A stretch of 10,855 nucleotides of DNA from Spyradocola sp050942925 (GTDB lineage Bacteria > Bacillota > Clostridia > Christensenellales > UBA1750), in contig JBMNOF010000066.1 in the NCBI GenBank assembly GCA_050942925.1, positions 1 to 10,855 on the forward strand, in the 5' to 3' direction. This document shows positions 1-5,546 of the stretch, in pieces. The notes under the pieces were generated by a model. That model saw only the letters and a program-made list of their open reading frames with translations. It did not search any database and was not told the DNA's origin. The position numbers were made by a program, and so were the translations under genes. Position 1 is the first letter of the stretch; each line of letters begins with the position of its first letter.

Positions 1-27
1 GAATCGTTCTGGGATCTCCTGCTCTAA
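1..27 (+). CDS. Possible 3' end of a gene entering from the left
   Basis: Frame 1 is open from the window edge and would end in residues ESFWDLLL followed by TAA at 25-27. A clean rho-independent terminator begins 12 bases later, as expected just after a gene. Only eight codons are visible, so neither family nor function can be told. The frame is called mainly because of the terminator's position; another frame, or no gene, is possible. Confidence 0.3.
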   Translation, partial: ESFWDLLL

Positions 28-39
28 GAGATATGGGAC

Positions 40-71
40 AAAAAAAGGACGGCGAAGGCCGTCCTTTTTTT
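40..71 (+). terminator. Rho-independent terminator after the left-edge gene
   Basis: A perfect 7-bp stem (47-53 GGACGGC with 58-64 GCCGTCC) encloses a GAAG loop. It is preceded by seven A (40-46) and followed by seven T (65-71), so it could work in both directions. The right arm plus T-tract recurs at 1655-1668 next to the intact FAD oxidoreductase gene. The left arm recurs at 225-246. Confidence 0.8.
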
Positions 72-227
72 GTGGAAAGCGGGGATATAGCCGCCGTCTG
101 CGCGGATTTTCTCGCGCAGTGCCTGCTGGCTCAGATCGCGCGGGGCGATGGGCGCGGTGCGGAACTGTGCGTTGACCAGGCAGCGAATTTTTCCCCCGGT
201 ATAGCGGGTTCCCTCCGCGCGGCTGAC
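58..227 (-). pseudogene. Relic copy of the 3' end of the FAD oxidoreductase gene
   Basis: This 170-base stretch aligns with 1655-1970, the 3' end and trailer of the FAD oxidoreductase gene. By eye about nine in ten aligned bases match. Four deletions separate the copies: 11 bases (1681-1691, removing the stop), 60 (1758-1817), 60 (1833-1892) and 15 (1914-1928). They account exactly for the length difference of 316 versus 170. Read on the minus strand it still encodes recognisable pieces such as KIRCLVNAQ, FRTAPI and QQALREKIRADGGYI. The C-terminal FAD-binding segment (GRCTS...IGHAGGLAAA in the intact protein) is lost, so it cannot make a working enzyme. The frame stays open because the three deletions inside the coding part are multiples of three. 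A duplication followed by decay is the simplest reading. Confidence 0.78.
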
Positions 228-246
228 AAAAAAAGGACGGCGAAGG
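225..246. repeat. Second copy of a 22-bp terminator-arm repeat
   Basis: Bases 225-246 repeat 37-58 exactly (GAC, seven A, GGACGGCGAAGG). The two copies bracket the FAD oxidoreductase relic at a period of 188 bases. In the first copy the sequence continues into the second arm of the terminator hairpin. In this copy it does not, so no hairpin forms. It marks the junction between GC-rich relic and AT-rich island. Confidence 0.7.
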
Positions 247-296
247 GAGAGGCTACATAAAGAAGCAGTTTCTCCATTGAGCTTTCTAAAATGCGC

Positions 297-325
297 TTGC
301 AATTATTATTGATTCACATTATAAT
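297..325 (+). promoter_or_regulatory. Sigma-A-type promoter of the AT-rich unit
   Basis: TTGCAA at 297-302 (four of six matches to TTGACA) is separated by exactly 17 bases from a perfect TATAAT at 320-325. Transcription would start near 332, leaving a leader of about 135 bases before the deaminase start at 467. In AT-rich DNA such matches arise by chance more often, but the spacing and the downstream genes fit. Confidence 0.5.
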
Positions 326-330
326 AGATA

Positions 331-450
331 TATAAATTGAAATTTATAGAAAAAAGTAAACCTTTTGTAAATTGTATTATCAATTTAGAGAGCAATCGAA
401 CACATGAACTGAACCCCAAAAGTTAGACAATATTTTCAAATTGGAATTTG
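331..450. promoter_or_regulatory. Cluster of AAATT/AATTT dyads in the leader
   Basis: Three perfect inverted repeats share the same half-site. They are TATAAATT-GA-AATTTATA (331-348), TAAATTG-N6-CAATTTA (368-387) and CAAATT-GG-AATTTG (437-450). The first begins at the predicted transcription start and the last ends directly before the ribosome binding site at 453-458. They could be operators for an unseen regulator or simply a product of AT-richness. Confidence 0.35.
405..430. mobile_element. Possible solitary IS3-family (IS150-group) end
   Basis: The stretch ending in CCCCAAAAGTTAGACAA resembles the terminal inverted repeat common in IS3-family elements of Bacillota, recognised here from memory rather than by search. 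No inverse partner and no transposase frame were seen in the window, so at most it is a scar. It lies about 22 bases upstream of the deaminase ribosome binding site. Confidence 0.35.
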
Positions 451-466
451 TAGGAGAGAAAATGAT

Positions 467-864
467 ATGCGCAATCTTGAAGTTGAAAATAAAATGTATG
501 AAATAGCCACGCAGTTTGTCGAAAAAGATCTCCCACTGGCTGGGGTTGTGTAGGAGTTGTGCACACAGAAGAAGGCAGCTATTTTACCAGTGTTGCATTG
601 GAATGTGAGAATGCTTCTGTATTATTATGTATTGAAACAAGAGCAATGTGCGAAGCACAAAAATTCAATGAAAAAATCACGCATTGCTTGTGTGTTGTCA
701 GAGATGATGAAAAATCACCATATAAAGTCTTGTCCCCTTGCGGTGTTTGTCAAGAACGGTTAAGGTATTGAGGAGAAGATGTGCAAGTGGGTGTAACAAC
801 AGAAGATAATTCTCTATTATTTGTGACATTAAAAGAAATGCAGCCATATGGAGGATCAGAATGA
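467..864 (+). pseudogene. Broken cytidine deaminase gene (Cdd-like)
   Basis: The product would be a small zinc-dependent deaminase of the cytidine deaminase superfamily (nucleoside salvage, or deamination of nucleoside antibiotics in relatives). ATG 467 follows GGAGAG at 453-458. The frame runs 28 codons and stops at TAG 551-553. The body continues in another frame from 559 (VHTEEGSYFTSVALE, then CEAQKF and PCGVCQERLRY, with zinc-ligand cysteines) to a TGA at 769-771. That TGA probably replaces TGG, because the same frame resumes with GEDVQVGVTTEDNSLLF and ends at 862-864. There is therefore one frameshift near 551 (a net gain of two bases or loss of one) and one nonsense change. The total length, about 132 codons, is normal for the family. 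Its stop overlaps the ATG of the next gene by four bases, a sign of former translational coupling. Two sequencing errors cannot be excluded. Confidence 0.8.
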
Positions 865-1403
865 AAAAACTTAAATTGGAAACTCAAAGATTGGTGTTGA
901 GACCATGGGAATTGTATGATGTGGATGATTTAGTAGATGGATTAAATAATATCGAAGTTTCAAAGTGGCTGGCTTTTGTCCCTTACCCATACACAAAAGA
1001 ACATGCCGAGTTTTTTATCAATATGGCAGCAAACAGTAAGGACTTGGAATTTGCAATTGTCCTGAAAAGTGAGGACAGGGTGATTGGTGGCGTATCAATA
1101 AGTAATATCAGCAAAATACACGGCACTGCTGGCGGTGGCATATGGCTGAATGAAAAATATCACGGCTTGGGGTATGGCACAGAGGCTTTCGGAAAACGAA
1201 TAGAATTTGCGTTTCAGGAGTTGAAATTGAGAAGACTAGAGAATGGTTACTTTCGGGGTAATGAGAAATCCTGGCAGATGCAGAAAAAATTCGGCTACAA
1301 GCAGGAAGGTATAAGAAGAAAAGAATTCGTCTGCATGGCGACCGGGTTAGCAGAAGACGAATATATCACAGGATTACTGAAAGAAGAGTGGATTAAGCAA
1401 TAG
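861..1403 (+). CDS. GNAT acetyltransferase, RimJ/RimL type
   Basis: A 180-residue protein of the GNAT fold, which moves an acetyl group from acetyl-CoA to an amine; RimJ/RimL relatives act on protein N-termini or small amines. The family opening ETQRLVLRPWELYDVDDL is at residues 7-24. The acetyl-CoA pyrophosphate loop appears as YHGLGYGTEAF (100-110), and the C-terminal NEKSWQMQKKFGYKQEGIRRKEF matches the motif B region of the family. The chain ends in YITGLLKEEW, typical of the group, so it looks complete. ATG 861 overlaps the TGA of the deaminase relic; GGAGGA at 850-855 is only 5 bases upstream. Codons are AT-rich, unlike the operon to the right. The substrate is unknown. Being intact beside a broken partner, it may be the part still useful to the host. 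No homologue search was possible. Confidence 0.88.
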   Translation: MKKLKLETQRLVLRPWELYDVDDLVDGLNNIEVSKWLAFVPYPYTKEHAEFFINMAANSKDLEFAIVLKSEDRVIGGVSISNISKIHGTAGGGIWLNEKYHGLGYGTEAFGKRIEFAFQELKLRRLENGYFRGNEKSWQMQKKFGYKQEGIRRKEFVCMATGLAEDEYITGLLKEEWIKQ

Positions 1404-1485
1404 CTTGTTCGGCAAAGGATAGCAAAGATAAATCCCAGTTTATCAATCAGTAACTGAATATTTATAATTGCATATTTGAATACAT

Positions 1486-1524
1486 AGCCGATTGGTTTTC
1501 AAAAGAAAATCAGCCGGCTTTTTT
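1486..1524 (+). terminator. Rho-independent terminator after the acetyltransferase
   Basis: A 15-bp arm (1486-1500, AGCCG...GGTTTTC) pairs with 1505-1519 around an AAAA loop, with one mismatch and two G-T pairs. A run of six T (1519-1524) follows. It lies 83 bases after the acetyltransferase stop. The bases between (1404-1485) are AT-rich and show nothing recognisable. Confidence 0.85.
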
Positions 1525-1533
1525 ATCTGAACC

Positions 1534-1590
1534 AAAATCGTATGCCGATTACTTGCAGTAAGTCCATACGGATAGCGAGCATCGGATTTT
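1534..1590. repeat. Nested imperfect inverted repeat
   Basis: CGTATG (1539-1544) pairs with CATACG (1565-1570), and inside it TTACT (1549-1553) pairs with AGTAA (1557-1561) around TGC. Farther out, AAAATC-G (1534-1540) can face CGGATTTT (1583-1590). There is no T-tract, so it is not a standard terminator. It fills the space between the two convergent terminators. Function unknown; a remnant of a mobile-element end is possible. Confidence 0.35.
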
Positions 1591-1612
1591 GATACCAAAA
1601 TCCAAACAATTC

Positions 1613-1650
1613 AAAAAAATCAGGAGGCAACTTCTTTACGAAGCGCCTCC
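1613..1650 (-). terminator. Terminator of the seven-gene minus-strand operon
   Basis: On the minus strand GGAGGC (1650-1645) pairs with GCCTCC (1628-1623), with an inner GAAG/CTTC pairing. It is followed by TGATTTTTTT (1622-1613). It begins 33 bases after the stop of the FAD oxidoreductase gene, the last gene of the operon. It sits on the island side of the duplicated segment. Confidence 0.8.
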
Positions 1651-1654
1651 CCAA

Positions 1655-1970
1655 GCCGTCCTTTTTTTGCGGGAAGCGGGGATCAATCCAAGATATAGCC
1701 GCCGTCTGCGCGGATTTTCTCGCGCAGGGCCTGCGGGTCCAGATCGCGCGGGGCGATGCCGGCCTGGGCGCTCATGGCGGCCGCCAGCCCGCCCGCGTGG
1801 CCGATCGCGCCGACGATGGGCGCGGTGCGGAAGGCGCCCTGCGCCCGGTAGGAGACGGAGGTGCAGCGCCCCACCGTCAGCAGGTTGGCAATCTGCGCGT
1901 TGACCAGGCAGCGGTAGGGCAGGGAGCGAATCTTTCCCCAGTAGTAGCGGTTTTCCTCCGCGTGGCTGGC
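1655..1970. repeat. Intact copy of the segment duplicated at 58-227
   Basis: It starts with the right arm and T-tract of the left-edge terminator (GCCGTCC plus seven T, 1655-1668), although no left arm is present here. It continues through the stop codon and last 95 codons of the FAD oxidoreductase gene. This copy is complete; the copy at 58-227 carries four deletions. The duplication endpoint therefore falls between loop and right arm of the terminator hairpin. Confidence 0.7.
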
Positions 1971-3068
1971 GAATCGGCGGGAGGCGTCGTTCTGGCCCTG
2001 GTTTCCCGCCTCGTGCACGTCCACGGGGTAGGCGGAAAACGCCACGGCGTCGGGGAAGCGCCGGCAGGCATAGACGTCGTCGTCGGAGAGCGTGTACAGG
2101 CCGACGATTTGGCGCGAGCTGCGCACGCCCACGAACGGGCCCGTGTAGAGCAGGCGCGCCTCCTCAAAGCCGGGAATGTACTTGCGGAACATGCGGTAGA
2201 GCTCGTTGGCCTGGCGGCGGCCCTCGATCTCGGCCATCGTAAGGGACTGGGGGTCCAGGTTGTCAAAGCCCTCCAGGTGCGAGGTGTTGATGATGATTTC
2301 ACCCGGGTTGCTCGTCTCGAAGAAGAGCACGTCCCGGCGGGAGAAATGGAGCGCCCCTTCGGCCACGGCGCGCTCCGTCGTGCGCGTAAAGCCGCCGATG
2401 GACAGGCGGCAGGCGCGGTCCACCTTGTGCGTGTCGTGCTCCAGGCGGGGGAACTCCTCGTCGTGGTCGCGGATGTAGGCGCGGGTGCGCTCCACGTCCA
2501 CGTTGTTGACGCGCAGCATCATGCTCATGGCCTGCGGCGTGCCGGTGCTCGGGCTGCCGATGTGGAAGGGCACGCCCGCGCGCGCCGAGAGGTCGGCGTC
2601 GCCCGTCGCGTCGACATAGACCTTGGCCCGGACGGGGAACAGCCCCGCCTTTCCGCAGAGCCGCAGGGAGGCGATGGCGCCATCCTCAACCTGCACGTCG
2701 GCCAGCATCGCGTGGTAGAGGAGATCGACACCTGCCTCCAGCGCCATCTCTTCCAGCTCCGTCTTGAGCCCTTCGGCGTCAAAGGGCGTGACGGTGTAGG
2801 TATAGCCCGTCGTGTCGAAGATGTGCCCTGGAGAGAGGCCCTTGCGCTGCAAGCGCTGGATGACCTCGTCCGCAATGCCGCGCACGATGAGCGTGTCGCC
2901 GGCATGGAAGGTCATCATTGGCCCCACGCCTGCGGCGGTGAGCATGCCGCCGAGGAATCCGTACTGCTCGGCAAGGAGCGTCCGCGCGCCGCAGCGCGCC
3001 GCGGCGATGGCCGCAATGGCGCCGGAAAAGCCGCCGCCAACCACGAGAACGTCGTAGAGGTCCTGCAT
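1683..3068 (-). CDS. FAD-dependent oxidoreductase (FAD_oxidored family)
   Basis: A 461-residue flavoenzyme, probably cytosolic since no signal peptide is seen. The N-terminus YDVLVVGGGFSGAIAAIAAAR (5-25) is a classic FAD-binding Rossmann motif, with the ribose-binding acid at E34. VDATGDADL (152-160) is the second FAD motif of this family, and NLLTVGRCTS...IGHAGGLAAAM (395-432) is the C-terminal FAD-contact segment. Length fits the PF12831-type group, whose members are mostly of unknown substrate and often lie in sugar-catabolism loci. The ATG at 3068 has GAAGGGAAGGGA on the minus strand seven bases upstream, which supports the start. It is the last gene of the operon, 49 bases after the PHP gene, with its terminator 33 bases past the stop. 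A degraded copy of its 3' end lies at 58-227. The substrate cannot be read from the sequence. Confidence 0.9.
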   Translation of the reverse strand: MQDLYDVLVVGGGFSGAIAAIAAARCGARTLLAEQYGFLGGMLTAAGVGPMMTFHAGDTLIVRGIADEVIQRLQRKGLSPGHIFDTTGYTYTVTPFDAEGLKTELEEMALEAGVDLLYHAMLADVQVEDGAIASLRLCGKAGLFPVRAKVYVDATGDADLSARAGVPFHIGSPSTGTPQAMSMMLRVNNVDVERTRAYIRDHDEEFPRLEHDTHKVDRACRLSIGGFTRTTERAVAEGALHFSRRDVLFFETSNPGEIIINTSHLEGFDNLDPQSLTMAEIEGRRQANELYRMFRKYIPGFEEARLLYTGPFVGVRSSRQIVGLYTLSDDDVYACRRFPDAVAFSAYPVDVHEAGNQGQNDASRRFASHAEENRYYWGKIRSLPYRCLVNAQIANLLTVGRCTSVSYRAQGAFRTAPIVGAIGHAGGLAAAMSAQAGIAPRDLDPQALREKIRADGGYILD

Positions 3069-3117
3069 GAACGGGTCCCTTCCCTTCTCTCAATCTGTAT
3101 GCGGGGACAACGGGGGA

Positions 3118-3798
3118 TTAGATCCCGCTGCGCCAGGCGGCGAGGCCCTGCCGCAGCAGCCGCGCAAACTCCTGGCCGTTGGCAAACGGGGGACAGACCA
3201 TGGAAGCGCCGCCTGCGTCGCCCAGCTGATGGACGTCGGAGCCGGCCGTCATGAGCAGGCCGTGGGCCTTGGCATAGGCCAAGGCGCGGTCGTTGTGGCT
3301 GTCATGGCGCGGATTGGCGTTGAGAACCTCGATGCCGTCCAGGCAGTGCGCGTCCTGGCAGGTCAATCCCTTGCGGTAAGGGTGCGCCTGGATGAGCACG
3401 CCATCCGGCGTGCTGCGCACGGCCGCGTGCAGATCCTCCAGGGAGAGAAAGGCCAGGCACGGGAGCAGCTTGAGCTGCTCCGGGGACACGCCGTAGACAA
3501 GATAGTCCTCCGGGCCGTCGTAGAGGCGAACCTCCATGCCGGGAAATACGCGCAGACCGACCTTTTCCCCGGCCTCCTTGGCCTGGTAATACCCGGAAAA
3601 ATAGCGCTCCAGCCGCAAGAGGTAGTCCTCGCCGGTTGGGTGCACGGCAAAAAAGTCCGGCGTATAGTGATCGGTGACGAACAGGGCGTCATAGCCGGCG
3701 GCATGCACCTGTTCGACGAGCTGCTCCGGCGTCAGGCGGCCGCAGGGGCTCACCGGCGCCGTGTGCGCATGGGTTTCCACCTTCCAAAGCGATTCCAT
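3118..3798 (-). CDS. PHP-domain metal-dependent phosphoesterase
   Basis: A 226-residue protein of the PHP family, which uses a cluster of two or three metal ions to cut phosphoester bonds; members include histidinol phosphatase, nucleotide phosphatases and polymerase-linked exonucleases. The expected ligand motifs occur in order: ETHAHT (H10, H12), TDH (D43, H44), PGMEV (E89), AHP (H139), a possible H165 and SDVH (D188, H190). All appear present, so the enzyme should be active. The start at 3798 is preferred because AGGGAGGAT lies just upstream; the frame stays open to 3861, but that would overlap the previous gene. It begins 11 bases after the exonuclease stop. The target could be a sugar phosphate of the pathway or a nucleotide. 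No signal peptide is visible. Confidence 0.87.
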   Translation of the reverse strand: MESLWKVETHAHTAPVSPCGRLTPEQLVEQVHAAGYDALFVTDHYTPDFFAVHPTGEDYLLRLERYFSGYYQAKEAGEKVGLRVFPGMEVRLYDGPEDYLVYGVSPEQLKLLPCLAFLSLEDLHAAVRSTPDGVLIQAHPYRKGLTCQDAHCLDGIEVLNANPRHDSHNDRALAYAKAHGLLMTAGSDVHQLGDAGGASMVCPPFANGQEFARLLRQGLAAWRSGI

Positions 3799-3809
3799 GG
3801 TATCCTCCC

Positions 3810-4364
3810 TCAATGGAATAGATCGCGCAGGTCGCCGCGCGCGGCAGCGGCTTGCGCGCAAAGACAGACCGCCTCGGCGTCAAAGCGCGCATCGTGGGCC
3901 GAGGTTTCCGCGCCGAAGTCCGCCAGCGCCGCCCGGGACACGGCCTGCGCCTCGATGCCGTAGTGGGCGAGGAGCTCGGCCAGGCTCGGCATCTTGTAGG
4001 GACGGCCGCCCGGCAGGCGCAGGACGCGGGCGAAGCGGTACATCGTGCACAGGCCGTAGCGGTGCGGCAGCGGCCCGAACGCGCGCTCCAGCACGCGCTT
4101 GTCCCGGTTGAGGTGATGCGCCACCAGCGTCGCGCCGGAAAAGGCGGCAAGCACCTCCTCCCGCACGCGGCCGGGCTCGGTTCCCACCGCGCAGAGGAAG
4201 CCGGGCGCAAGGCCCGTCAGGCGCTGCACGCGCGGGGCCACTTCCTCCGCGCGAAAGTAGAAGTTGCGGCAGGCGCGGCGCGGCCCTTCCACCTCGATGT
4301 AGGAAAGCTGCAGCAGCGCGAGCGTTTCGGGGTCGTATTCCGTGTCCAGAAAGACCGCCTTCAC
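3810..4364 (-). CDS. DnaQ-like 3'-5' exonuclease (DEDDh type)
   Basis: A 184-residue protein of the RNase T/DnaQ exonuclease superfamily, which removes nucleotides from 3' ends of DNA or RNA using two metal ions. The acidic motifs are in order: FLDTEYD (D7, E9), LVAHHLNRDKRVLE (D88) and SAHDARFDAEA (H157, D162), the histidine marking the DEDDh class. The length fits a stand-alone exonuclease domain. The start is GTG 4364, which shares four bases (GTGA) with the stop of the PLP enzyme gene, so translation is probably coupled. The frame stays open far upstream to 4670, but that part is out of phase with the real upstream gene and reads as GC-rich noise. An exonuclease is unexpected inside an apparent catabolic operon. 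Its natural substrate is unknown. Confidence 0.85.
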   Translation of the reverse strand: MKAVFLDTEYDPETLALLQLSYIEVEGPRRACRNFYFRAEEVAPRVQRLTGLAPGFLCAVGTEPGRVREEVLAAFSGATLVAHHLNRDKRVLERAFGPLPHRYGLCTMYRFARVLRLPGGRPYKMPSLAELLAHYGIEAQAVSRAALADFGAETSAHDARFDAEAVCLCAQAAAARGDLRDLFH

Positions 4365-5512
4365 GCCTGGGCGCGCAGGTAGGAGGCGATGCGGCCCACG
4401 CCCTCCTCGATCAGCTTCGGCGGCGCGGCAAGGTTCAGGCGCAGGAATCCGTCGCCCAGGGCGCCGTACTCCGAGCCCGCGTTCAAGCGGACCTTCGCCT
4501 TCTCGACGAGGTCCTTCTGCAGCGCCTCGCTGCTCATGTGCAGGTGCCGCAGGTCCAGCCAGAGCAGGTACGTGCCCTCGTTGGGATAGACCTTTGCCCC
4601 CGCGGCGCGCAGCTCGCGCACAGCATAGTCGCGGTTTTGCACGATGATCTCCTTGACCGCCTCCAGCCACTCGTCGCCGGTCTGGTAGGCCGCGGTCGTC
4701 GCCAGCACGCCCAGCAGGTTTCCGCCGCCCATGCCGATCTCGTTGGCCTTGTCGGAGAGGGCCTTGCGCAGATCCGGGTCCGGGATGAGGAAGGTGGAGT
4801 GGTTGAGGCCCGCGATGTTGAAGGTCTTGGTCGCCGAAACCGCCACCGCAACGCCCGTTTCCGCGCCGGTGAGGGTCAGGGCCGAGACGTGCTTCTTGCC
4901 GTCAAAGACGAAGTCGCAGTGGATCTCGTCCGCGACCAGGGGAACGCGGTGCTTTTTGCACAGGTCCAGCACGGTCTGGAGCGTCTCCCGCTCCCAGACG
5001 CGGCCGCAGGGATTGTGCGGGGAGCACAGGAGCATGAGCTTGCACTCGGCAAGCCGCTTGTCCAAATCCGCAAGGTCTATTTCATAGCGGCCGGACTCGG
5101 TCTGCACGAGGGGATTTTCCACGATTTCCCGCTTGGCCCTGCGGATGACGCCGGAGAAGGGGCCGTACACAGGGGACTGGATGAGCACCTTGTCGCCCGG
5201 CTGGGTCAGGGCGTGCACCGCCAGGAGGAGGGAGTCCACAACGCCGGGGGTGAAGAGCATTTCCTCCGCGCACAGCTTCATGCCGTGGTGGCGGGCGTAG
5301 TAGTCGACAATGGCCTGCTTGTCGTCGTCGCCCATGCGCGTATAGCCGAAGACCGGGTGCGCAATGCGCTGGCGCAGCGCGTCCACAATGCCCGGCGCGC
5401 AGGGGAAATCCATGTCGGCGACCCACATGGGCAGCACGCCGGGAGGCGTGGTGTCCCACTTGCTACACTTTGTATTGCGGCGGTCAATGCTTTCCAAAAG
5501 ATGAAAATCCAC
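4361..5512 (-). CDS. PLP-dependent C-S lyase/aminotransferase, MalY/PatB type
   Basis: A 383-residue fold-type I PLP enzyme. Relatives cleave cystathionine or other cysteine S-conjugates to a thiol, pyruvate and ammonia, and some act as aminotransferases. Family landmarks are PPGVLPMWVADMDF (23-36), FGYTRMGDD (55-63), SPHNPCGR (164-171, cofactor-contacting Asn), VADEIHCDF (193-201, Asp to the pyridine nitrogen) and SATKTFNIAGL (226-236), where K229 should bind PLP. FLRLNLA near residue 360 carries the carboxylate-binding Arg. The start is GTG 5512, with AAGGAAGGA seven bases upstream; no ATG lies at the expected family N-terminus. The gene follows the first TIM barrel by 34 bases and overlaps the exonuclease start by four. 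The pathway substrate may carry sulfur or an amino group, but housekeeping sulfur metabolism is equally possible. Confidence 0.9.
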   Translation of the reverse strand: MDFHLLESIDRRNTKCSKWDTTPPGVLPMWVADMDFPCAPGIVDALRQRIAHPVFGYTRMGDDDKQAIVDYYARHHGMKLCAEEMLFTPGVVDSLLLAVHALTQPGDKVLIQSPVYGPFSGVIRRAKREIVENPLVQTESGRYEIDLADLDKRLAECKLMLLCSPHNPCGRVWERETLQTVLDLCKKHRVPLVADEIHCDFVFDGKKHVSALTLTGAETGVAVAVSATKTFNIAGLNHSTFLIPDPDLRKALSDKANEIGMGGGNLLGVLATTAAYQTGDEWLEAVKEIIVQNRDYAVRELRAAGAKVYPNEGTYLLWLDLRHLHMSSEALQKDLVEKAKVRLNAGSEYGALGDGFLRLNLAAPPKLIEEGVGRIASYLRAQA

Positions 5513-5546
5513 GAAGAGTCCTTCCTTTCCGTCTTGAAATTCGGGT

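Larger units (their letters stand above)
250..1620. other. AT-rich island, probably acquired DNA
   Basis: Base composition changes sharply at about 250 and again at about 1620. Inside, codons mostly end in A or T; outside they mostly end in G or C. The island carries its own promoter, a two-gene unit (broken deaminase, intact acetyltransferase) and a terminator. It is bracketed by imperfect direct copies of the FAD oxidoreductase 3' end (58-227 and 1655-1970). No transposase or integrase gene is present, so the mode of entry is not shown. The stretch 250-466 holds no gene, only the regulatory elements listed separately. Confidence 0.6.

Noticed and set aside
24..302. A 92-codon minus-strand frame over the relic, as a functional small gene
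   Set aside because: Its core is the truncated FAD oxidoreductase tail and its ends read through a terminator hairpin and AT-rich non-coding DNA. No ribosome site was found.
424..452. A second promoter formed by the IS-like end (TAGACA and TTTGTA)
   Set aside because: The -10 match is poor and would place the transcription start at the ribosome binding site. The promoter at 297-325 is much better.
1797..3254. A long plus-strand open frame of 485 codons
   Set aside because: It runs opposite the FAD oxidoreductase, whose frame has clear FAD motifs. The plus-strand protein is rich in Arg, Ala, Val and His with no recognisable fold, as expected for a shadow in GC-rich DNA.
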